In this document: positions 54,129 to 64,000 of the stretch, in pieces
Layout of the letters: every line of letters begins with the position of its first letter
How positions within the stretch are numbered: position 1 is the first letter of the stretch
Source of the DNA: Thereva unica
Lineage: Eukaryota > Arthropoda > Insecta > Diptera > Therevidae
Reading direction: 5' to 3'
Length of the DNA: 64,000 nt
Assembly (NCBI GenBank): GCA_949987705.1
Contig: CATLJY010000241.1
Span: forward strand, 16,129-80,128
Program-made: the position numbers and the translations under genes
The notes under the pieces: model-generated
What the model was told of the DNA's origin: nothing
Databases searched by the model: none
Seen by the model: the letters and a program-made list of their open reading frames with translations, nothing else

Positions 54129-54570
54129 TTAAATCAAATTCATAATAACTTCTTCATCAAATTTCTTCAAACTTTCAACTTAACTTTAATATTTTTCAAA
54201 TTAATTGTAAATTTTTCAAAATCAAATTCATAATAACTTCTTAATCAAATTTCTTCAAACTTTCAACTTAACTTTAATATTTTTCAAATTGTAAATTTTT
54301 CAAAATCAAATTCATAATAACTTCTTAATCAAATTTCTTCAAACTTTCAACTTAACTTTAATATTTTTCAAATTAATTGTAAATTTTTCAAAATCAAATT
54401 CATAATAACTTCTTAATCAAATTTCTTCAAACTTTCAACTCAACTTTAATATTTTTCAAATTAATTGTAAATTTTTCAAAATCAAATTCATAATAACTTC
54501 TTAATCAAATTTCAAATTCATAATAACTTCTTAATCAAATTTCTTCAAACTTTAAATTACATTCTAACAC
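54129..54570. repeat. AT-rich tandem repeats, copy 2
   Basis: Matches 41719-42160 with one substitution noticed (AATTCATAA versus AATCCATAA). Confidence 0.85.
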
Positions 54571-55538
54571 TTTTCAAAAACTTAATAAATACTTGTCACC
54601 TCAATTTCCGAATCCACTTTTTGTTATTTCATATTCTATCAAATCAAAATTATATCTTCGTTGGGCCGGATCAAACTATATCCTTTTGGGCCAGATCAAA
54701 TTATCCAGTTAGATCCCACTTCTGATATTTGTAGGGGGTTTTCCTTTTTCATAAAAGTGCGCGTTCTGACGTTCTTCTGCTTTTAAGACTTCCTCTTGTT
54801 TTTAAAATGAAACTCACTAGCTACTATTTAAACTTTATTCTTCAAATTCGCAGGATGAACCTGCTTCCTTCACAACTGTCTAATAACTAATTTCACAACT
54901 TTGAATCTTACTAATGATTCTCAAAGCTTCTCTTACATACACATAACTTGCTTCGCCGTACATGGCTTAAGCCCTTGGCGCAGACATAAGTGAGACATGT
55001 TAATTAAGGGTAAAGGAGACACACGAGCATCCCCTGATGTTTTTCCTATTTACTATTTATGTACTTCTTCGTACTTCTAATGATGGGGTGATGCTTGGGT
55101 ATTTTCTTTTTACACAATACATTTACATTGACCTCAATTTATCAAGGCGTTGTCTGGAAATAATAATTTACTGTTATTTACACCAGTGTCTCGAATAAAT
55201 TTGAGTTTTATAAAAGGGGGCAATTTTTATTTAAGTTTGTTTCTTTAAAAGACCTCAAAATGACTACAGATTAAGCAGGGCAAAAAGGTTATCTGAAAAT
55301 GCATCTGGCATTTTGACCCAACAATTTCGTATCTTTATGAAACCGCTTCAAGGTTCACCTTATAATATAGCAAAGGTCGTACTTGCGCCATGTAACTTGC
55401 ACAACTTTATTCGATAAGCTGAAAGTTGCGACGTGTCTCAACAAACTGAAATAATTGATTCGACACAAGAGATTTCACGTAATCTTCAGATATTACCTCG
55501 CCGTCGAGGAAGAGCTACACAGGAAGCATTTAGTGTAA
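54571..55538. other. No gene recognised (duplicate of 42161-43128)
   Basis: Same sequence as copy 1 and no features recognised. Confidence 0.5.
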
Positions 55539-56218
55539 AGGCGCGTCCACACCAAAGAAACATTTATGAAACATAAACATTTTTGAAACAAACATGTATC
55601 CGACACATTTTTTAAATATTTTTAAAATGCTCAAAAACAATTCAGAAACATTTTTGAAACATTTGAGAAACACCCGCCACTGTTTCTTTGGTGTGTACGT
55701 GATTTTTCAAGTTTCTGGAAACAGAAATGTTTACCCAGTGTTTTACAATTAATGTTTCTATTGTGTTTCAATCAATTAAGCCACAGTGTTTATGCATATT
55801 TGTCAGTGGAATCGCAATCTTCAAAGCATAAACATGGATAACTTCAAATGGGATATGGTTAAATTCACAAAATACTCAAAATCATTGGAAGAAATTCGGG
55901 TAAAATTTCTAAAGCCGTAAAGAGCATCGATCTTAAGGTCACTTAGTAGATTTAAACCACTGTACTCAGTTCTACTTTTTAAAAACTTTCTCTGCCAAAT
56001 TAATCTTCTCTTTTTAATTTTTTTTTAGCAGAAATGTTCATTACTATGTAACAAGCAGAAAATAGTGCCGCGTGATCAGGCGAATACATTTTACAACACT
56101 GAAACAAATCAGAAACAAATTCGTTTCATCATTTTTGTACAATTGTTCTTCAAATGTTTTAAAAACGTTTTTCAAAACATTTATTAAACATTTATTCACA
56201 CGCTTTTCTAAGTCCCCC
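55539..56218. repeat. Possible MITE-like inverted-repeat sequence, copy 2
   Basis: Duplicate of 43129-43808 with the same CACACCAAAGAAAC/GTTTCTTTGGTGTG pair. Confidence 0.35.
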
Positions 56219-56295
56219 GAGGGTAGTGTAGTAGAGCAGCATCTAGTGTAACTAATTTCTAATAGAGTTACTATTCTGAAAGTGTTTTACATAAG

Positions 56296-58693
56296 GTCTG
56301 TTTCTTTACTTTCCGTTCAATAATTTTTTGGGTAAAAACTTTCTCATGTGGTGGGGGAAATAACAAGAAAGTAAAGAAACAATTTTCGTGCAAGTTCATT
56401 AAAAATAAGAAGAAGAAGTTTATTTTGAAGTTTCGTTCATTTTGAAGTGAACGTGCGTGTAATAGATCGTTTTTTGTGAATAAACTTATTTTTGAATTTA
56501 AATTAGAGAAATCTATATTTTAGTGCGATGGAAAATTTAAATGACCGTGAAAATCAGTTAGGAGTATTAGCTGTAGCGCTAGGAGAAGAGGACAGTAGCG
56601 GTGAAGAGATGGAGACATTACTCTCTGGCCAAAATTACGAAGATATCCTATTAATGCTATCGCTTCGGGTCAAGAGGAATAAAAGAAATTGGGTGTTGAA
56701 CTATGTCGACGAAGTTGTTCCGACATATACGGAAACAGAGTTCAGGACACACTTTAGAGTCAATTCTGATGTTTATAAAACACTAACAACAAAATTCGAA
56801 AATAGCGAATTCCTTGCTAATCTCCGCTCCGACAAACGGGTTGCTGCTTCCCAAGCATATGCTTGTATTTTTATGGTTTGCTGTCCATGAAGCATGAAGC
56901 TTCAGAGATGTCGGAGATCGTTTTGATATATGCATAGCCACAGTGCATCGTTTCATTACCAGGGTGACCATGTTCCTTAGTTTTATGGGTGATGAAATAA
57001 TCACTTGGCCAGACAGTGTAGGAATGACTAGAGCTTCAACACATTTTCAAGGAAAATATGGGTTCCCAAACATTATTGGTACGAATAGTAAAATTTATGT
57101 TTAACAAACAAGTTATTTATATATTTCAGGAGCCATCGACGGAACCCATATCGTCATAGATCCTCCTAAGGAAGGTAAAGACGATTACATAGATCGCAAA
57201 GGTTCCACTAGCATATGTTTGCAGGCGATTTGTGATCACAACAATACAATAAATTTATAGATATTTTTGTTGGGTATCCCGGCTCTGTCCATGACAGCAG
57301 AGTATTTAAAAATTCATTTATACATACATATATCCTAAATTTGAAGCGCTTTGCAAAGGTTTATTATTTAATTAATCTTGAAATTATTTTTTAAGTACTT
57401 CAATTTTAGATTATTACAGTGTGGGCGACTCCGCATACCCTTTAATGACAAATTTGTTAACGCCGTATAGGGATAATGGTATGTTAACAGGAGCTCAAAA
57501 ATTATACAACAAAAAATTGAGCTCTTGCCGTGTGGTCATTGAACATTCCTTTGGAATGCTGAAACAAAGATTTCGGCAGCTATATTACTGCAAATTAAAG
57601 GGTATGGACAAATTATGCCACTTCATCAAAGCTTGCTGCACGCTTCATAATTTATGCAGTTCTACAGACTTGCCTTTCACTGAAGTACTTGAGAATACGT
57701 TGGAGCAAGTAATACCAGGTGAAGTAGTGCGAAATGCATCTTTAGCAAAATCAAATCGCGACCATATTTGCGCTCAACTCCAGGAGAATAATTAAACGTA
57801 ACAAGTCTCTAAGTTAACAAAAATGTATTTCAATATAAAAAATCAAATGTTTCTTCAAAAAATAAATTAAAATAAAATAAAAATTCTCTATTATTAAAAA
57901 AGTTCATTTAAATTATATGTATAACACTAAAACTCAATTTTTATTGAGAGCTCCCGCAACGCTCCTCAATATTTCATTGCGCTCTTCCTTCAGTTTATTA
58001 CTTTTTTGGATTTCTTTTAAAATGTTGTCGTTCCGTGTTTGCATGAGTTCCCTCAATTCTTCTAAAACGTCTTCCGTTTTCCTTTTTCTCTGCTTATCGG
58101 ATGAATTCGACATCTCCCTCTCTTTACCTGCAGTGCAGAAGTGAAATAAAATTATTTTATTGTTTTTAACATAATAATTGTTCATACCATAATTTGACAC
58201 GCTACTTTCACTGTCCCTATCATTGGAGCGTTCGCAAAACAAATCATTTTTTGTCAATATATTGCCTGGCCCTGTTCCCGCAAGGAAGGTGGGAAACACG
58301 GACGGCCTCTCATTCAAAATTTCCGCAAGTTCCCTTTAGAAATATAATAACACATTTATAAAATATAATTCAATTATTTTACTTTTCGTAGGCGCACACT
58401 GCCCTGTCTCTGCCTGTTTTTGAATTGTGCTGTTTTGTTTTTTTAAAGGCCCGTTCCAGTGCACGGTATTTATTTTCTATTTGTATATGGGTAAAATTGA
58501 AGCCTTTTCCAGTCAATTTTTTCTCAATTTCCTTCCACATTTTCAATTTGTTTTTAAAGCGGAGAGATTTGCCAAGTTTGGGCCGAAATTCTGCAACCAA
58601 GGACAGCATTAATTTTACGGCTGCGTCAACCCAAACTACTTTTTCCGCTGAACTGGAAGTGCCTTGTAACATGCTTGCTGGATCGGTGGCGTC
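56296..58693 (+). mobile_element. PIF/Harbinger element, copy 2
   Basis: It matches 43886-46282: left end after TAA, right part cut by the complete CsRn1-B element at 58694. Confidence 0.75.
56528..57795 (+). pseudogene. Harbinger transposase, copy 2
   Basis: Same exon layout as copy 1, introns at about 57079-57129 and 57359-57409. One extra C near 56851 shifts exon 1 before the point where copy 1 has its TGA, so this copy has an additional frameshift. The final 124 codons (57421-57795), with the catalytic Glu region IEHSFGML, are unchanged. Confidence 0.8.
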
Positions 58694-58705
58694 TGTACCG
58701 ATCAA
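57934..58705 (-). pseudogene. Harbinger Myb/SANT-like gene, copy 2, cut by CsRn1-B
   Basis: It is identical in structure to 45523-46294; one noticed difference (TATGGGTAAA versus TATGCGTAAA). The 5' end is missing at the LTR border. Confidence 0.75.
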
Positions 58706-58899
58706 TTAAATAAAATTAATAACACCGTTATTTAACTTCAATACTTTTATTCAATATATTTACAATGTTATCGGCCCGGCAGCAAAGTAAAGACTGACTG
58801 AATATATTCGCAAAACAAGGTTTCTAGCTGCTTCTTCTATTTTCGAAATTCAATTGCATTTAACGTCATTCTAATATGGGTATTCTAGTGTACGCCACA
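58694..58899 (-). repeat. 3' LTR of CsRn1-B
   Basis: 206 bp, TGTACCGATC to TGTACGCCACA. The polypurine tract AGAGGGGGAGTAC (minus strand) adjoins at 58900-58912. Confidence 0.93.
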
Positions 58900-59039
58900 G
58901 TACTCCCCCTCTGTGAAAAGCTACCATTTATATTGTAAAAAATAAAAATTCATTTCTTTTAAATATCATTTGGTTATAGTTCAATTCAAAACTTAATTTA
59001 ATTATATTCAATTCTTTTTACTTAAATACATATATTAGG

Positions 59040-61442
59040 TTAAAGGAGAAAAGATACTTTTCTTTGTGTTTTTGAACGTGTAAGTTTTTCTGTGCCTTCC
59101 GAATTCAATATGTGTGCGGGTTTGAGTCTATCTATTGTTATATTATGTTCCTTGCCATTGATCAATATGGTATAAAATTTGTCATATCGTTTTGCTATTT
59201 GATACGGGCCTTTATATGGGCGACTAAGACTCTTGCTATTGGTTTCTTCTCTGACCAGGACGTGCGAACAAGATTTGAGATCTTTTGGCACGAAAATGTA
59301 ATTTTGTTTTCGAACTCGCTTAGCTTGAGGTCTTAGTTGAGCTAAATTATCTTTTATTTCTTGCGAGATGCTGGAGGTTAAAACTGTTTCGTTCGACTTT
59401 TCTCGGATAACTAGTTCTGTTGGTAGACATAGTGCCTCACCGTATAGAAGTTGTGAAGGAGATACGTTAAAATCTTCGATTAAAGCAGTTCGTATTCCTA
59501 ACAAAATCCAAGGAAGGTGATGATACCAGTTTTTGTTATCGTCATATGCTTTAATGGCATCTTTCAATTGTCTATGTAATCTCTCTACTAAACCATTTGC
59601 TTGGGGGTGGTATGTAGTAGTTCGTATTCGGTTGATCCCCAAAATACCTGATATTTCCTTAAATAGACGGGATTCAAACTGTGCCCCTTGATCGGTTGTT
59701 AGTGTTCTAGGGGTACCGTATCTAGAGACCCATTCGCGTATGAAAACTGAGGCTATGGTGAAGGTGTTTATATTTTTAATGGAAATCGCTTCTGGCCAAA
59801 AAGAAAAACGATCTTTAAAAGTTAAAAGATATGAATGACCGTTTGATTGAGGCAGTGGCCCTACAATGTCCATGTGGACGTGCTCGAAGCGGCCTTTGGG
59901 GATTTTGAAAGTGCCAAATTCGGATTTAGTGTGTTTGGTTATTTTGGATTTTTGGCATTCCAAACATGTTTTTGCCCATCTTGTACAATCTTTGTTAATG
60001 GATGGCCAAAAGTATTTTTGGGTGATTAGCTTTCGCGTGCCTCTAATGCTGGGATGTGACAGATTGTGCACCGAATCAAAGACTGTTCGCCGCAATATTT
60101 CAGGTACATATGGTCGGTTAATGCCCGTAGATGTTTCACACCATACGTCTATGTCATTTATTGGAATGTGTTCCTTAACGAGAGAAAATGATTTATCTTG
60201 AACTGATAAAAGTTGCTGAAGTTCATCGTCTTTGCTTTGAGTCGCGGCTAGGGAGTTAAGATCGAGTTTTGAGAAATTTATTAAGTCCAAGTGTGATCTA
60301 GACAAGGTATCAGCGACAATATTCTCACTACCTTTTATATACCGTATGTCTGTGGTAAATTGCGCAATGTATTCGAGATGGCGATTTTGTCTGGGTGATT
60401 TTTCCGTTTTGGAACAAATTGCCATCGTGAGGGGCTTATGATCCGTAAAAATTGTGAATTCTTTGCCCTCCACAAAGTAGCGGAAATGTTTGATGGATTT
60501 GAAAACCGCGAGCAATTCCCGATCAAAAGTGGAATACTTTTGCTCTGCTTGTGATAATCGTTTCGAAAAGAAACCAAGAGGTTCCCAGCGGTCTCCAGTC
60601 AGTTGTTGTAGAGCTCCACCTAACGCATCATTGGATGCATCTACCATTATGCAAAGCTTCGCGTCTGATCTGGGATGTGCCAGCAGCGTGTGTTTCTGCA
60701 AGATATGTTTGAGGTCTCGAAAAGCTTTGCCGCAGTTATCTGTCCAGACTATTTTCGAGTTCTTTTTATCTTGGCCTCGATTCTTTTTGAGAAGGTCGTA
60801 CAGCCCCTGCGCTACATGAGCTATGTGAGGAACGAATCTATTGTAGTAATTGACCATTCTCAAGAATCGTTGGAGTTTCTTGATCGAGTCGGGAATCGGA
60901 AACTCTGCGATGGCTTTGACTCTGTCTGTGGATGGTACAATTCCCTCATTCGTTATGGTGTAACCTAGAAAATTTATTTCGGAAACGCCTAGCGTGCATT
61001 TCGTAGGATTTACGCTCATTCCGTTTTCACTAAGGATGGAGAAAAGGGTTCTTAGATGTTTCTTGTGTTCGTCGATTGATTTACTAGCGATTAAAATATC
61101 ATCAACGTATACAAATAAGAAATCGTGGTTGCCCACGATACTGTTCATAAAGCGTTGAAAAGATTGTGCGCCGTTTTTAACCCCGAAGGGCATCCGAAGG
61201 AACTCGTATAGACCGAAAGGGGTAATTACAGCTGTCTTGTAGATGTCTTCTGGTGCTACGGGGATCTGATTATAAGCGCGTACTAAATCGATCTTTGAAA
61301 AAATGATGCATCCAACTAAATTGTTTGAGCAATCTTGCAGGTTCGGTAATGGGTATTTGTCTGGAATTGTCACGGCATTAAGTTGTCTGTAATCAGCGCA
61401 GGGTCTCCAATCGTTCGATCCTTTTTTAGGTACCAAGTGCAA
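59040..61442 (-). pseudogene. pol: CsRn1-B pol: RT, RNase H, integrase
   Basis: 800 open codons starting [26 protein letters not shown] is near residue 115, RNase [14 protein letters not shown] near 268, the integrase HHCC region ([14 protein letters not shown]) near 465-505, and DDE residues in [15 protein letters not shown] and NGLVERLHR. It ends KVSFLL, as does CsRn1-A pol. It is separated from the protease frame (61451-61969) by a shift: compared with CsRn1-A about 15 residues between protease and RT are missing or scrambled at 61443-61500. Confidence 0.9.
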
Positions 61443-61450
61443 TGGCGAAG

Positions 61451-61996
61451 CTACTGGTGATTCCGAGTTGGATCATTTGTTGGAACCCGCTTGGCCGGAT
61501 GTAGTCTTCTAGCGCGAGAGCAAGGCAATGAACCATTCGTTATTATGCGATGAACTACATCATGTTTGATTGGAGTTGTGAAATCAACAGGAGTTTTCAA
61601 AGAAGGAAATTCGTCTAAAATTGGAATGGAATAAAGTCGAGGCGAAGCGGAATCTACTCGTTTGGAAAAACATTTTACGGAAAGTAATGTTTGTTTGTCG
61701 ATCAGCTTCCTTGCTCGTAGGTCAACTAGTAGGTTAAATTTGTATAAAAAATCAGCTCCAATAATGGGGAAGTCAATCGAGGCAATGACGAAGGTGTAAT
61801 CAAAAGATCGTCTTAAGTTCAGTTCTACTGAGAGTCTTTTGAGTCCGTAAGTCGAAATATTAGCTCCATTTGCTGCTATAAGGATTAATTCGGATTTGTC
61901 TTTAATTTTGGGGTAATATTTTTTGGGTATCACGGAAATTTCGGCGCCTGTGTCTATGAGAAAATTCATTTTAGTTTTTTTATCGTGAATAAAAAG
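61451..61996 (-). pseudogene. pol: CsRn1-B protease region of pol
   Basis: It reads [20 protein letters not shown] with the retropepsin DTG, then IIGADFLYKFNLLVDLRARK as in CsRn1-A. It is in -1 relative to gag, the expected frameshift arrangement, and loses frame before RT. Confidence 0.85.
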
Positions 61997-62046
61997 GCGG
62001 CGCGGGACGTTTGCCAGCCTCGGTACCGCTTGCGAGGTGGTTAATA

Positions 62047-62928
62047 TTAATTTTTTGGATTGGTGGTAAAAGAATTTTCAGAATTTTGGGAGCAAGGTGT
62101 TGTGCACTTCTTAGCCATTGGGCCGAAACGTCTGTGGTACCAACACTTTGCATTGCCATTGTGTGAGTCCTCTCGGCTTTTAGACTTGGATCTGGATGGA
62201 GATCGACTGCGACAGAATGTTGATCTTCGTTCATGGGTGGCTTCCAGACGTTTAATGCGCTCTGTTAATTTTCGAATTTCTTGATCAACAGAGTAGTCAC
62301 CGAAAGAGCGAGAAGGTTTGATGGCAGAGACATTTGCTTTTCCCGAGGAATCATATATCTTATCTGCGATCTGAAATACTTCCTCGCGCGAGTGGGCGTC
62401 TTCAATTGCGATTATGCAAGATTGTATTGATGATGGTAATTTATTTAACCATAATTTATTTAAAAGGGAAGGGTTGACAAGACTATTACCTCCTGCTAAA
62501 GATTCCATTTGTCTATATAGTTCTGATGGCCTTTGATCTCCAAGCTCCACTTTGTTGAGAAGAGTATCTAGCCTTCTTTCTTCTGAGTCCCTACTTCTTT
62601 CCAAAAGAGCTTTTTTGAGGTTTTCGTATCTGTTTGTAAGTGGGGGGCTAATTAATATGTCCGCAACCATTTCCATGGTTTCTGCGGAGAGTGATGAAAC
62701 TAAATAATCATATTTCGTGTACGAAGTTGTGATATTTTTGATGCGAAATTGGGTTTCAATTTGAATAAACCACAAATCAGGACGGTTATTCCAAAAAGGT
62801 GGTATTTTTATTGAAACCAAGGCTGACGTTGCTAATGCATCACCAGAATTAGGCGCCTCCTGTGGGTGAGATTCGCTTTTCTCACCAAGTGATGATGCAT
62901 TCTCGGAAGAGTCTTCGTCGTTACGCAT
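62047..62928 (-). CDS. gag: CsRn1-B gag with CHCC zinc box
   Basis: 293 codons from an ATG at 62928. The capsid-like region PPFWNNRPDLWFIQIETQFR is near residue 45. The middle is helical (EERRLDTLLNKVELGDQRPS), then an Arg/Ser-rich stretch (RSRSPSRSKSKSRED) and CWYHRRFGPMAKKCTTPC, a CX2HX9CX3C box. That order of ligands is the CsRn1-clade variant of the gag zinc knuckle. The frame looks complete, unlike gag of CsRn1-A. Confidence 0.88.
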   Translation of the reverse strand: MRNDEDSSENASSLGEKSESHPQEAPNSGDALATSALVSIKIPPFWNNRPDLWFIQIETQFRIKNITTSYTKYDYLVSSLSAETMEMVADILISPPLTNRYENLKKALLERSRDSEERRLDTLLNKVELGDQRPSELYRQMESLAGGNSLVNPSLLNKLWLNKLPSSIQSCIIAIEDAHSREEVFQIADKIYDSSGKANVSAIKPSRSFGDYSVDQEIRKLTERIKRLEATHERRSTFCRSRSPSRSKSKSREDSHNGNAKCWYHRRFGPMAKKCTTPCSQNSENSFTTNPKN

Positions 62929-63755
62929 AATATGGCTCGATGTTTTAGATTATAAACGTTAAATTTTACAGCTAAGTACAATTGAATTCGGAACTCACCT
63001 GGTTTGCTTGGCTTGCAATATTTATACGAGTGTCAAACTGCACTTAGTATTACTTGCGTAGTTCACAGAGTGAGGCTGGTCGTACTTACAAGTTGAAAAA
63101 AACGAAAACTTTAAATAATTGCATAATTCCTTAAAAGAAAAGAAATGAAAGTGAAAAGAGCAAAATTAAATAATACAAACAAAATACTATTGCCGGTGCC
63201 ACCTATTTCATGATAAAAATTATTATTTTTTTATTTTTTTTTATTTTGCTGTTCTATGTCTGCTTATTGTTCTTGAAAACTTGGAGATGTCTGGTGTTCT
63301 TGAATTGATCGACTGTTGTCCTTTGTTCTGATTATCCCGTAAATTTGTGCTGCTGCCGTCACTGCACTGGTGCATGGAAATTCCAGTGTTGTATGTACTG
63401 CAAGTTGTATTAATGGTGAATTCATGTATTGGGTGAAATCGTTTTCCGGTTATCCCTAGAGGTCAACGGAAGGTTTTGTGCTGCCGCTGTAGTTAGGTAA
63501 TATGCGGAGCATTATAGAAACGTGTATGATTCAAAGCTCCTTTCATTCCATTCCTTTTTTGGGATCATGTTCGCAATTGTATGATGAATATTGCCCTTAT
63601 AATTGATATGCTGTCGCCGGTGTGCCTATCTAATTGATCACACAGAGTTGCTTTGTACGAACACGTGATGGGAATGTGGTTTTTCACTACACTATGTGTT
63701 TTAATTCTTAAAGATTTTTTTTGTCTTTATTTGGAGATTATTATAATATTTGTTA
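62929..63755 (-). other. CsRn1-B leader
   Basis: About 830 bp between PBS and gag. No gene recognised. Confidence 0.6.
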
Positions 63756-63768
63756 GTCGGGGCCACCA
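63756..63768 (-). promoter_or_regulatory. Primer-binding site of CsRn1-B
   Basis: TGGTGGCCCCGAC on the minus strand, three bases inside the LTR. It differs by one base from the corresponding CsRn1-A site (TGGTGACCCCGAC). Confidence 0.7.
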
Positions 63769-63771
63769 ATT

Positions 63772-63977
63772 TGTACCGATCAATTAAATAAAATTAATAA
63801 CACCGTTATTTACTTCAATACTTTTATTCAATATATTTACAATGTTATCGGCCCGGCAGCAAAGTAAAGACTGACTGAATATATTCGCAAAACAGTAGCT
63901 GCTAGCTGCTTCTTCTATTTTCGAAATTCAATTGCATTTAACGTCATTCTAATATGGGTATTCTAGTGTACGCCACA
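63772..63977 (-). repeat. 5' LTR of CsRn1-B
   Basis: 206 bp, nearly identical to 58694-58899 except for one base missing (TTATTTACTTC) and a changed stretch, AACAGTAGCTGC versus AACAAGGTTTC. Confidence 0.93.
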
Positions 63978-64000
63978 ATGGGTATCAAATGAAAGGATAT
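63978..64000. other. Right flank of CsRn1-B, unassigned
   Basis: The last 23 bases begin ATGGGTATCAAATGAAAGG. They do not continue the Harbinger Myb gene that flanks the other side of the element. Confidence 0.4.

Larger units (their letters stand above)
46561..58971. repeat. 12.4-kb direct tandem duplication, copy 2
   Basis: It repeats 34082-46560 and then runs on into the rest of CsRn1-B. At the left junction CsRn1-B internal sequence is fused to ERV2 pol. It has its own lesions (76-bp deletion at 51163/51164, extra C near 56851) and lacks the two PBLE2 deletions of copy 1. Confidence 0.95.
58694..63977 (-). mobile_element. CsRn1-B: complete CsRn1-clade Ty3/gypsy retrotransposon
   Basis: 5284 bp with 206-bp LTRs at 58694-58899 and 63772-63977. 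Order on the minus strand: LTR, PBS, leader, gag with CHCC box, PR, RT, RH, IN, PPT, LTR. It is related to CsRn1-A but is a different family with different LTRs. The flanks do not match (GCGTC left, ATGGG right), so no target duplication is visible. Confidence 0.92.

Noticed and set aside
63978..64000. Reading the last 23 bases as a target duplication or a new element
   Set aside because: Too short; the first five bases do not match the left flank of CsRn1-B and no family could be assigned.

Overview
This is eukaryotic, almost certainly insect, repeat DNA (probably Diptera, judging from the families present). It holds errantivirus-type Ty3/gypsy elements with env, CsRn1-type Ty3/gypsy elements, a BEL/Pao element with an env-like gene, piggyBac-like and PIF/Harbinger transposons, and LINE fragments. 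I see no ordinary single-copy host gene, rRNA, tRNA or CRISPR array. The window is a pile of transposons nested in one another. All seven LTR-retrotransposon insertions, the ORF1-bearing LINE and one of the two piggyBac elements lie on the minus strand.

Layout. (1) 1-20891: a nearly complete errantivirus (ERV1, minus strand). Its 3' LTR starts just left of the window and its 5' LTR is 19302-20891. It has gag, pol with PR-RT-RH-IN, and an intact env. Between env and the 3' LTR is a GC-rich gene on the opposite strand, with a predicted 71-bp intron whose splicing places an ATG in frame. ERV1 gag is interrupted by a CsRn1-type element (CsRn1-A, 11425-18690) with identical 5-bp target duplications. 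(2) 20892-about 21960: the 5' part of a LINE (ORF1), into which ERV1 inserted. (3) 21969-34756: a decayed second errantivirus (ERV2), split in pol by a BEL/Pao element (24649-33799, target duplication AGTTG). That element carries an RTE-like LINE fragment in its gag. (4) 34082-46560 and 46561-58971: a direct tandem duplication of about 12.4 kb, almost identical in the two copies. Each copy has an ERV2 pol fragment, the 3' half of a third errantivirus (ERV3, no env), a short gag zinc-knuckle fragment, two different piggyBac-like elements tail to tail, AT-rich tandem repeats, and a Harbinger element with transposase and Myb-like genes, ending in a CsRn1-B LTR. (5) 58694-63977: the full CsRn1-B element.

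How it fits together. The nesting gives a relative order: ERV2, then BEL/Pao, then the RTE LINE; and LINE, then ERV1, then CsRn1-A. Most copies are broken by frameshifts, stops or loss of catalytic residues. ERV1 env and pol, CsRn1-A pol and the CsRn1-B gag remain open. Two observations stand out: the spliced antisense gene at the 3' end of ERV1, and the uniform orientation of the env-bearing LTR elements, which resembles a uni-strand piRNA cluster such as flamenco. Both are inferences from sequence and need RNA data.
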